Part shown: piece by piece, positions 1-7,200 of the stretch | Layout of the letters: every line of letters begins with the position of its first letter | Numbering within the stretch: the first letter of the stretch is position 1 | DNA from: DATBHW01 sp046704085 | GTDB taxonomy: Bacteria > Chloroflexota > Ktedonobacteria > Ktedonobacterales > DATBGS01 | Length of the DNA: 13,958 nt | NCBI GenBank assembly: GCA_046704085.1 | Contig: JBJKSJ010000122.1 | Location: 1 to 13,958 of the forward strand | Direction of reading: 5' to 3' | The notes under the pieces: generated by a model | Told to the model about the DNA's origin: nothing | Databases searched by the model: none | Seen by the model: only the letters and a program-made list of their open reading frames with translations | Program-made: the position numbers and the translations under genes

Positions 1-160
1 GTATTCAACACTTCGGATGCTATTTCCGCATATTACGCGCTCGCATTAATGCTTTCATCGGCCGCATCATAGCAAGCAAGTGATTTAACTCTCTTCTTTG
101 TGGGGGTGAAATCGGGGAGGTCATGAACAAGAGTTGCTCCATATCTCTACCATTTATGCC
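1..160. other. Left-edge stretch with no recognisable gene
   Basis: I see no gene I can support here. The + frame starting at base 1 is open from the edge to a TAG at 70-72 and the third + frame is open to a TGA at 79-81, so either could be the tail of a gene lying outside the window, but neither 23-26 residue peptide is recognisable. A 40-codon minus-strand frame (20-142) and a 27-codon plus-strand frame (123-206, with GGGGAGG just upstream) exist but have no family signature. The base composition is visibly more AT-rich than the coding regions to the right, as expected for an intergenic region. Confidence 0.4.
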
Positions 161-206
161 TTACAAGCAAGGGTCATCTACCCAAGTAGATGACCCTTGC
201 TTGTAA
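161..206. terminator. Perfect 21-bp inverted repeat downstream of glmS, probable terminator or RNA-stabilising hairpin
   Basis: Bases 161-181 and 186-206 are exact reverse complements, separated by a 4-nt loop (CCAA on the + strand). The structure lies 77 nt beyond the glmS stop codon. Neither strand has a run of T after the stem, so it is not a textbook intrinsic terminator. A stem this long and perfect could still end or protect the glmS transcript, or be a copy of a dispersed palindromic element. The function is inferred; the palindrome itself is seen directly. Confidence 0.5.
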
Positions 207-216
207 AAATGCCTGT

Positions 217-256
217 GCACAACTTTATTCTAAAGCGCACAACATTATTCAAAAGG
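217..256. repeat. Two tandem copies of a 20-bp unit after glmS
   Basis: Bases 217-236 and 237-256 align with 17 of 20 identities (for example GCACAACTTTATTC against GCACAACATTATTC). The period of 20 bp is close to two helical turns, which would put equivalent positions on the same DNA face. The repeat lies between the glmS stop and the perfect palindrome at 161-206. I recognise no known binding site in it. Confidence 0.6.
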
Positions 257-283
257 GACACCAAAAACCACACTAACACCTCC

Positions 284-2149
284 CTACTCGACGGTTACAG
301 ACTTCGCCAGGTTCCTCGGCTGGTCGATACTACAGCCGCGTGCCACAGCCGCGTGATAGGCGAACAGTTGCAGCGGAATCACCTGGAGGAGCGGCGCAAG
401 CAGTTCATGCGCGAAAGGCACATAGAACACATCATGCGCATGGTTCAGAATGACAGTATCTCCCTCAGTTGCCACGGCCACAACGCGGGCATCGCGCGCG
501 CGCACCTCCTGAATATTACTGATGACCTTATCATATGTTTTACTGGCAGTGGCAATCGCCAGCAGCGGCGTATCTGGGTCCAGCAGCGCAATCGGTCCAT
601 GCTTCAGTTCCCCCGCCGGATACCCCTCGGCATGGATATACGACACCTCTTTCAGCTTCAGCGCCCCCTCCAGGGCTATCGGATAGCCTACACCACGGCC
701 AATGAACATAAAGCTCTGGCAGGTAGCAAGCGCACGCGCAACCGCAGCAATGGTGTCTTGCGCACCATCGGCGTGATCCAGAATCCGCTGCGCCTGCCCC
801 GGCAGATTTTGCAGCCCGATCAGCACCCGCGTCAGTTCATCGGCTGCAAGCGTCCCTTTCAGCCGCCCAAGATGCAGCGAAAGGAGCGCCAGCACCGTCA
901 CCGAAGTCACAAACGTCTTGGTGCCCACCACGCAAATCTCTGGCCCCGCCTGAAGGTACAGAACGGCGTCAGAGAGCCGGGTAATCGCGCTGCCACCCGC
1001 GTTGGTCAGCGCAATGACCGGCGCGCCACCTTCGCGCGCCTGGCGCACCCCTGCCAGGGTATCAGCCGTCTCCCCCGATTGGGTGATCGGAATGCACAAC
1101 ACCTCTGGCCCGACGACTGGATCGCTGTAGCGAAATTCAGAAGCGGGCACCACCTCTACAGGCACACGCGCCCACTGCTCCAGCATATATTTAGCGATCA
1201 GTCCGGCATACAAAGACGTGCCACAAGCCACCACAACCACCCGCTGAAAACGATGCAGGGCGCCCTGCGCCTCCAACGCCGCCAACTCTGGCAAGCGCAA
1301 TTCCAGGCCGGATGGCGTCTCTACCAGGCGGCCCAACAAGGCCCGCCGAATCGCTTCGGGCTGCTCGTGGATCTCTTTCAGCATGAAATGATCGTAGCCG
1401 CCCTTTTCAGCCGCTTCCACATCCCACTCAATTGTCAGCGGCTGGCGCGCAATCTGATTTCCTGCCAGATCATACACTTCCACACTCTCTGGCCGCAGGG
1501 TCGCCAACTCGCCCTCTTCCAGGATAATCACCCGGCGTGTATGTTTCAGCAGGGCCGGAATATCTGAAGCCAGAAATTGCTCATGCTCTCCCAACCCAAC
1601 AATCAGCGGCCCGGCGCAGCGCGCCCCGATCAGCAAATCGGGGTGACGCTGACTCACCACCGCAATCGAGTACGAGCCAGTGACCCGTCCCAGCGCCAGA
1701 CGCACCGCCTCGAAGAGATCTCCCTCCGTTGTGGCGTAGTTCGCCTCAATCAGATGCGCCAGCACCTCTGTATCCGTCTCGGAACGAAAGACATGCCCCT
1801 GGCTGCGCAGCTCCGCGCGCAGTTCGGCATAGTTCTCGATAATGCCGTTATGCACTACCGAGATAGCGCCCTGGCAGTCGCTATGGGGGTGCGCGTTATC
1901 ATCGTTTGGCCGACCATGCGTGGCCCAGCGCGTGTGCCCAATCCCAACTGAACCAACCGGGCCATCATCTTGTATGGCCCCGACCAGATTGGCGAGCTTG
2001 CCCGCGCTCTTGCGCACCGCCATCCGCCCATCACTGCCCAGCACCGCAATCCCAGCCGAATCATAGCCTCGATACTCTAAGCGCCGCAAGCCATCCAATA
2101 AGATAGGCGTCGCCTGCTGCGCGCCAACATAACCAACTATTCCGCACAT
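284..2149 (-). CDS. glmS: Glutamine--fructose-6-phosphate aminotransferase (isomerising), GlmS
   Basis: This cytoplasmic enzyme makes glucosamine-6-phosphate from fructose-6-phosphate and glutamine, the entry step to UDP-GlcNAc, peptidoglycan and other amino-sugar polymers. The 621-residue protein is full length for the family. Its N-terminal class-II glutaminase domain (about 1-240) begins MCGIVGYVG with the nucleophile Cys right after Met1, and carries GHTRWATHG (71-79) and HNGIIENY (100-107). Two SIS sugar-isomerase domains follow (about 300-435 and 470-610) with CGTS (309-312), TQSGET (356-361) and EGALKLKEVSYIHAEGYPAG (494-513). The C-terminus AKSVTVE is the conserved family ending. The start at 2149 is fixed because Cys2 must become the N-terminal residue and because GGGGAGGAG lies at 2160-2168, 10 nt upstream. 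The in-frame ATG at 2446 would add 99 codons of nonsense that overlap a ribozyme-like RNA. The gene is last in the cdaA-cdaR-glmS group and is probably controlled by that RNA. Confidence 0.97.
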   Translation of the reverse strand: MCGIVGYVGAQQATPILLDGLRRLEYRGYDSAGIAVLGSDGRMAVRKSAGKLANLVGAIQDDGPVGSVGIGHTRWATHGRPNDDNAHPHSDCQGAISVVHNGIIENYAELRAELRSQGHVFRSETDTEVLAHLIEANYATTEGDLFEAVRLALGRVTGSYSIAVVSQRHPDLLIGARCAGPLIVGLGEHEQFLASDIPALLKHTRRVIILEEGELATLRPESVEVYDLAGNQIARQPLTIEWDVEAAEKGGYDHFMLKEIHEQPEAIRRALLGRLVETPSGLELRLPELAALEAQGALHRFQRVVVVACGTSLYAGLIAKYMLEQWARVPVEVVPASEFRYSDPVVGPEVLCIPITQSGETADTLAGVRQAREGGAPVIALTNAGGSAITRLSDAVLYLQAGPEICVVGTKTFVTSVTVLALLSLHLGRLKGTLAADELTRVLIGLQNLPGQAQRILDHADGAQDTIAAVARALATCQSFMFIGRGVGYPIALEGALKLKEVSYIHAEGYPAGELKHGPIALLDPDTPLLAIATASKTYDKVISNIQEVRARDARVVAVATEGDTVILNHAHDVFYVPFAHELLAPLLQVIPLQLFAYHAAVARGCSIDQPRNLAKSVTVE

Positions 2150-2199
2150 GGGCAAAAAACTCCTCCCCTGAATCCAGAAGGTAAACGATCTGTATTCAT

Positions 2200-2392
2200 G
2201 CCGCTGACTTCGTTTTGGCCCGACGGTTGCCCATCGGTTTTGTCGAAGCCTTCGCAGGGGTTGGCTCCTCCCTGGAGGCATCCGCTGATTCCCCGCTTGT
2301 GGCTGCCAGCCCTGAGCAGACCAGCCCACCAAGTCGGTTCGATACGCCTCCCCCTCGTCAACTGGGAGCCTCCTCCTCCCAGCCCATGCGCT
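2200..2392 (-). ncRNA. glmS ribozyme (GlcN6P-responsive self-cleaving riboswitch) candidate in the glmS leader
   Basis: Read on the minus strand, TGTA|GCGC (cleavage expected between 2392 and 2391) is followed by a 7-bp P1 hairpin (2382-2376 with 2368-2362). The family's core string AGTTGACGAGG (2363-2353) comes next, then P2 GGAGGC (2351-2346) with GCCTCC (2279-2274). The core also has TATCGA (2344-2339) and GCGGATGCCTCC (2285-2274). A P4-like domain pairs 2250-2244 with 2212-2206 and 2237-2231 with 2226-2220, closed by a GCAA tetraloop (2230-2227). These elements occur in the same order as in the Bacillus and Thermoanaerobacter ribozymes as I remember them. An extra hairpin (2333-2322 with 2305-2296) extends P2. 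The P3/P3.1 pseudoknot is weak: AGGG/CCCT plus a possible 3-bp GCC/GGC. On binding GlcN6P such RNAs cleave and cause glmS mRNA decay. Both ends are approximate. Confidence 0.88.
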
Positions 2393-2409
2393 ACAAAACA
2401 ACGACCTGA

Positions 2410-2437
2410 TTCTTACAAGAGAAACAATCCAGAGCAA
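2410..2437 (-). promoter_or_regulatory. Weak candidate promoter for the glmS leader
   Basis: On the minus strand TTGCTC (2432-2437) and TAAGAA (2410-2415) are separated by 16 nt. Transcription would begin near 2403, about 11 nt before the ribozyme cleavage site. Both hexamers are poor matches to a sigma-70 consensus. The position is sensible, but glmS could equally be read through from cdaA-cdaR. Confidence 0.25.
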
Positions 2438-2492
2438 GAATAACACCGTGCCCGATCAGGAGTCGCAAGAGATGCTGAACTGCCTCGTCAGC

Positions 2493-3218
2493 CTATCCTG
2501 TTCCTGGCACAAGCGTCACCGTCACATCGGCAGGGGTGATCTCAACACTAATATCAGGAGGGGCCGACACCTGCACCGCTAACACATAGCTCCCTGCCCC
2601 TTCTCCACTCACATCGACCACTGGATGGATTTCTAGATTGTTCAGTTTGGGCAATGGCCCCTTCAAGGTAACAGTCACAGCAGATGGAGAGACGGTCCCC
2701 ACCAGATTTGGCGCCAGATTCTTCAGTGCCACCGGCACCGTGGCCGTCACCTTCCCAGGCAGCGGCGCAATATAGATCGACACCGTGACCGTCGAGAGCG
2801 TCGTGCTTGAAACCCCTGGCGGAAGCACCAGGGCTTTCACCAGAGTCTGTGTCGTCGTCGCTCCAGTAATATCGATGGTCTCCGTATCAATATAACTCAC
2901 ATCTCCCAGCCCTGGCGTCGTCCCCTGAATCGTAATGGTAGGTGGCGCCACCAGAACCCCCGTGACCGCATAGCCGTCAGCAGGATTACCATGCACCTGC
3001 GCGACTACTGGAACCGTGCGATACGAACCAGTCGCAAGCGTCGGGGTATCGTTCGGGTTCGAGCTAGGAACCACATACCACCACAGCGCAAAGGCAGAGA
3101 CCAGGGCTAGCAAAAAACGCAAACCCAGGGTATGAAAGATAAAATGCGTGATAGCGCGCAATCCGCCAACAACGCGGCGCTTTATAGGATGAGAAGGCAA
3201 GCTCTCTTTTGGCAGCAT
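2493..3218 (-). CDS. cdaR: CdaR-type membrane protein with YbbR domains, partner of the diadenylate cyclase
   Basis: CdaR is a single-pass membrane protein whose extracytoplasmic YbbR domains bind and modulate the diadenylate cyclase CdaA. The 241-residue product has a positively charged N-terminus (KRR at 13-15), one membrane segment at about 33-51 (LGLRFLLALVSAFALWWYVV, residues 31-50) and then an all-beta, Val/Thr/Pro-rich exterior. That exterior reads as two YbbR-like repeats (about 65-150 and 155-238), fewer than the three or four in many Bacillota homologues. The identification rests on this architecture and on the gene lying 29 nt after cdaA on the same strand; no short motif is diagnostic by itself. 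The ribosome binding site before the start at 3218 is weak (TAAGGG directly abutting ATG), so translation may depend on cdaA. Confidence 0.85.
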   Translation of the reverse strand: MLPKESLPSHPIKRRVVGGLRAITHFIFHTLGLRFLLALVSAFALWWYVVPSSNPNDTPTLATGSYRTVPVVAQVHGNPADGYAVTGVLVAPPTITIQGTTPGLGDVSYIDTETIDITGATTTQTLVKALVLPPGVSSTTLSTVTVSIYIAPLPGKVTATVPVALKNLAPNLVGTVSPSAVTVTLKGPLPKLNNLEIHPVVDVSGEGAGSYVLAVQVSAPPDISVEITPADVTVTLVPGTG

Positions 3219-3247
3219 CCCTTACACTCGATTCCGACGCATACGCC

Positions 3248-4126
3248 TTAGGTACGATCTCCAGTCTTCAATTTATCGCGTGCAAAGCCGCCAGTAGTTC
3301 CCAACGGTATCCGGCCAGAAGCGCTATTTCGGCGCATGTGCCGTCGTGGCGCCCTGCTAGCAAGCAGCATGCGTCGCAGACGCTCTTCACTCACATTGCG
3401 AATGAGCCGCCCATGCTCGGCCAGTGAAATCGTCCCGGTCTCCTCCGACACAATGATCGCCAGCGCATCGGTCTGCTCCGTCAGGCCAAGCGCCGCGCGA
3501 TGCCGCGTCCCTATATCAGCATACGCGCTCACTGCCTCGGAAAGTGGAAGCAACACCGCCGCAGCAATCAACCGATCACCACGAATAATCACCGCGCCAT
3601 CGTGCAGCGGCGCATTGGGATAGAAGATCGTCAACAAGAGTTCGGCGCTGACCAGCGCGTCCATCCGCACCCCGGTGGCCGCATAGTCCTCCAGGCCAGT
3701 ACTGCGCTCAATACAGATCAACGCCCCTGGCTGGCGCCGATCTTTCAGACGTACCGCCGCCTGGCAGATCTCATCAACCGTGCGCTCAGTTCCGCGCGAA
3801 AAACTCGTGCGCGGAAGGTTCATCACCTTGCTGCTGCGCCCCAGGTATTCCAGCACGCGCCGGAGCTCCGGTTGAAAGATCACCGGCAGCGCGATCAATG
3901 CCGCCGGAATCGAGTACCGCAACAACCAGTTGAGCAAGGTCAGTTGAAAGATAGAACTGATCAGGATACCAGCGAGTAAGACAATTACCAGACCTTGCAG
4001 AATCTGGTCGGCGCGCGTACCACGCACCAGCACAAGAATGCTATAGATGATCAGCGCAACAATGAGGATGTCAAGCGCATCGCGCCAGGTCAAACGATCA
4101 AGCAGCAAATGGAGGAGTGTGATCAT
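3248..4126 (-). CDS. cdaA: Diadenylate cyclase CdaA (DisA_N domain, membrane-bound)
   Basis: CdaA joins two ATP molecules into the second messenger c-di-AMP, which governs potassium/osmolyte transport and cell-wall homeostasis. The 292-residue protein has about three N-terminal membrane segments (roughly 17-35, 43-62 and 65-85) followed by a DAC/DisA_N catalytic domain (about 95-250). The catalytic DGA motif is at 176-178 in LHDGAVII, and the ATP-binding GTRHR is at 206-210. The tail from about 255 (RAPRRHMRRNSAS) is basic and looks disordered. The start at 4126 has a good AGGGGGG ribosome binding site 6 nt upstream (4133-4139). It is the first gene of the cdaA-cdaR-glmS group. Its leader carries four GGAACG/CGTTCC hexamers that could form alternative hairpins, one covering the ribosome binding site. 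Confidence 0.96.
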   Translation of the reverse strand: MITLLHLLLDRLTWRDALDILIVALIIYSILVLVRGTRADQILQGLVIVLLAGILISSIFQLTLLNWLLRYSIPAALIALPVIFQPELRRVLEYLGRSSKVMNLPRTSFSRGTERTVDEICQAAVRLKDRRQPGALICIERSTGLEDYAATGVRMDALVSAELLLTIFYPNAPLHDGAVIIRGDRLIAAAVLLPLSEAVSAYADIGTRHRAALGLTEQTDALAIIVSEETGTISLAEHGRLIRNVSEERLRRMLLASRAPRRHMRRNSASGRIPLGTTGGFARDKLKTGDRT

Positions 4127-4128
4127 GT

Positions 4129-4178
4129 CGTTCCCCCCTGCCGCCCAGGACCATAGGAACGTTCCTCAGATGGGAACG
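4129..4178 (-). promoter_or_regulatory. cdaA leader with four GGAACG/CGTTCC hexamers: operator or alternative hairpins
   Basis: On the + strand, CGTTCC lies at 4129-4134 and 4160-4165, and GGAACG at 4156-4161 and 4173-4178. The middle two form a perfect 12-bp palindrome AGGAACGTTCCT (4155-4166). In the cdaA transcript the upstream copy (4178-4173) can pair with 4165-4160 across a 7-nt loop. Alternatively, 4161-4156 can pair with 4134-4129, which overlaps the AGGGGGG ribosome binding site. The two hairpins share bases 4160-4161 and so exclude each other. A DNA-binding operator is the other reading. The pairing is seen in the sequence; the regulation is inferred. Confidence 0.45.
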
Positions 4179-4195
4179 CCCAGACATTCACCAGC

Positions 4196-4223
4196 TTTTT
4201 ACTTCGCGTTGCCCACACAGCAA
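4196..4223 (-). promoter_or_regulatory. Weak candidate promoter for cdaA
   Basis: On the minus strand TTGCTG (4218-4223) and TAAAAA (4196-4201) are 16 nt apart, upstream of the hexamer-rich cdaA leader. Each matches the sigma-70 hexamers only partly. It sits in the 149-nt gap after the TPR gene, where a new transcript could start. Confidence 0.25.
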
Positions 4224-4275
4224 AGCTCCAGGATACCTCTATCCAGGCGCGCTCTGCCATCTCTTGCCTCGTGAT

Positions 4276-7200
4276 CTAGACCTGGCGCGCGCGCAGTTCC
4301 TGCAACTGCTGCATGCGCTCATAAGCAATGCGATTATCTGGATCCACTTTGGCAAGGTTGCGGTAGACACGCACCGCCTGTTCGTACTCGCCAACCTCCG
4401 AATAGGTTTGCCCAAGTAGATCATACGCCTCAAAGTTGCTTTTGTCCATTGCAATAAGTTGTTGCAACGCAGCGACGGCTTCCTTGACCTGATGACTGGC
4501 AAAGTAATGTCGGGCAAGCACCGATTGATGCTGCGTCGCTTCCTCCCGCAGTCCCGCCTGGAGGCAGTATTGCACCATCTCCATGCGCGCCTGCACGTCA
4601 TCGGGAATCAGTTGTATCACCTGGCGGAAGGCGCTGAGCGCCTCCTCGCGGTTGCCCATATCCCAGTATATCCCCGCAATACGTTGAAGCGCCTTAGCGG
4701 CCTCACCTGGCTGACCAGCATGCAGATGGAGTTCCACCGCGCTGCGCATCTCGCTCAGCCCCTCATCAAGCAGACCCCAACCCACGTAAATATCGCCAAG
4801 CTCGGCATGCGGCGCAGGCTCCTGAGGCGCTAGCACACACATCTTTTTCAGCAGATCGATTGCCATCTCCACCTGCTTATTGGCGCGATACTGCCTGACC
4901 AACTGCGCGTACTCTTGCAGGCCAGCCGGCATATCTCCCCTTTGAGCCAGAGAAGAGGGCGCTGACGCATGAGAAGCCGATGGGGTTGACGTATACACGG
5001 CCCCCTGGGCAGGCAGCACCTGCTTCAGTTGCTGCACCACCGCCTGCGCCCGCTCAACCTGCCCTGCTTGCTGATAGGCTTTTGCCAGCGCGAGCGAGAT
5101 TTCCACATCTGGCGCGTGATGCTCCTCATGGTCTTCGCGCGGGCGCGCCGCCCATACAGTGGCCTCAACAGGTGAGCGCCGCGACGCAATGGCTGCCTCT
5201 TCCAACTCGTGGACGGCGCTCATCCCATTCGTCGCCCCGCCCTGGTCCAGGAAGCACTTTGCAACAGCATAGCGGCAGAGAACTTCCATCCCCGGCCCAT
5301 TCATGGCCTGCTGATAGCTCGTCATCGCCTCATTGAAGCGCCCCGCCTGTTGTTGAATCTGCCCAAAGCTATAGCGCAGATCAACATTGGAGGGAGATGC
5401 CTCCACCGCCTGAGCATATTCACGCGCCACCACCTCATAATAACGCTGGCCGTCTCCGCGCAGCGCCTTGAGCAGACGCCCCAGCACTTCCAGCGCCCCC
5501 ACTCGATTAGCTCCAGCGCCCATCGCCCCCACCATGCTTGGCGCGGCGCTCGTCCCAACGCCAGTCGCCACCGCAATCTGCCAGCGCGCTAAGGCCGCCG
5601 CGTTGCGCGGATCAAGTTGCAGCACCCGCTGATATTCGCCAATCGCCTGCGCCGCGCGCCCAGCTTTCATTAACGCCAGGGCATAATTCAGGCGCATCGG
5701 CACATGATTTGGATTCTCCTGGAGAGCCTGTTCATATTCCTGAATCGCCTTATCAGGATAGCCAATGCGCAAATACGATTCCGCCGCTGCCATCCGCTCG
5801 CGCATCAACTCCTCAGCGCGCCCATGCGACGCGAGCAGATTGATCAGGCGCACACGATAGGTCAGATTATTCGGTTCAAGCTCCAGAATACGCCGATAGG
5901 TTGCAATCGCATCATCGACGTGCCCATTGACCAGGTAGGTATCAATCAAAATGCCATATTTTGTAATCGCCTGCTCGGTCTTCCCCTGCTTGACATAAAT
6001 CTCCCCCAACATCAGATGCACATCTAGATATTGCGGCGCCATCTCAACCACGCGCAGGCACTCCTCGATAGCCGCCGTCAGCAGTCCATGCGAGACATAC
6101 TTCTCAATATCGCGGACAGAAGCAATGACCTGCGACCGCAGCGGCTCAGGCAGCGGGGGAATCCCACTCGGAGCCGGGCCTAAAGCCCCGCTGGGCGCGC
6201 GCAATGGGGCAGAACCCACACCAGCCGCGCCCAGCAGCGCCTTGAGCGGATCGGCTTGCGTCCCAACCACCGAGGCTCCGCTGGGCGCCGCTCCATATGC
6301 CAGCGCCGCCAGTGGACCAGAAGGACCATTCGCCCCCTGCATCGAACCAGGCGCCATGACCGCAGGCTGAGGAGCAGACTGGCCGGCCAGGGCATTGAGC
6401 GTTTGCAACGGACTAGACATCTGCGCTTGCTGCGCACTCGCCGGAGCCGGACTGGAGAGCCAGTCATCAACACTGACAGGAGGATTAGCTGGCCTACCAG
6501 CGGCGTTCCCAAAGGAGACAGTGGGAGGTTCATTGGACGGCGGGAACGAGATCGTCGCATGTTCAGCCAGCCCAGCTTGATCAGGCGAGGAACCACGCTG
6601 GCCGAAGGTCACAGTCGGTGGCTCAGCAGGCTCTCCCCCTCCCGCTTGCATTTCAGCCTCGGCCATCATCTGCTCAACTTCAGCGATCTGATCCTGCCAG
6701 CCGCGACTGCGCAAGAAGCCCAGCAGCGCATTATAGACCGTTTCCGTCTGGTCCAATTCGCCCAGCGCGCGATGCGCCTCAGCAGCTTCATGGCACAGTT
6801 GGATAAGCTGATCTGATTCCTCCAGGGTCAATGCATCTAGATTCACCCGATCAACGGCCTCATCAAAATGCTGCGCGGCGGAGCCCAGATCACACATCGC
6901 CCGATAACACTGGCCAAGCGCATAAAAGCAAGAGAGCGCGTAATCAGGATCATTGAGCAATTCCCCAAATTGCTCAATCGCCTCTTCCCAACGCTCCTGC
7001 TCTTGATAGAGCCAGCCCAGGAAATAGCGGGCATCGGGTCGATCAAAGCCGCTGCTGATGATCTGCTCGCACAGATCAATCGCTTCGTCAATACGCCCTT
7101 CCGTCTGGGCTGCCTGCGCCTGGCGCAGCGCGCTGGCAACCTGCGCCGCTGTCATTCGTTTGCGCCCACCTTGCTCATTTGATCCCCCACGCCCGGCATT

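Noticed and set aside
20..142. 40-codon minus-strand frame downstream of glmS
   Set aside because: No ribosome binding site, no family signature, and it lies between structures rather than in an operon.
123..206. 27-codon plus-strand frame with GGGGAGG just upstream, ending inside the palindrome
   Set aside because: The ribosome binding site is only 2 nt from the ATG, the product has no recognisable features, half of it is simply the palindrome, and no plus-strand gene follows that it could regulate.
197..1567. 456-codon plus-strand open frame opposite glmS
   Set aside because: It is the antisense of a clear GlmS coding region; the translation is Arg/His/Gln-rich with no family signature.
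2198..2443. Short plus-strand frames in the cdaR-glmS gap
   Set aside because: They run antisense through the glmS ribozyme candidate, have no ribosome binding site, and give Pro/Ser-rich nonsense.
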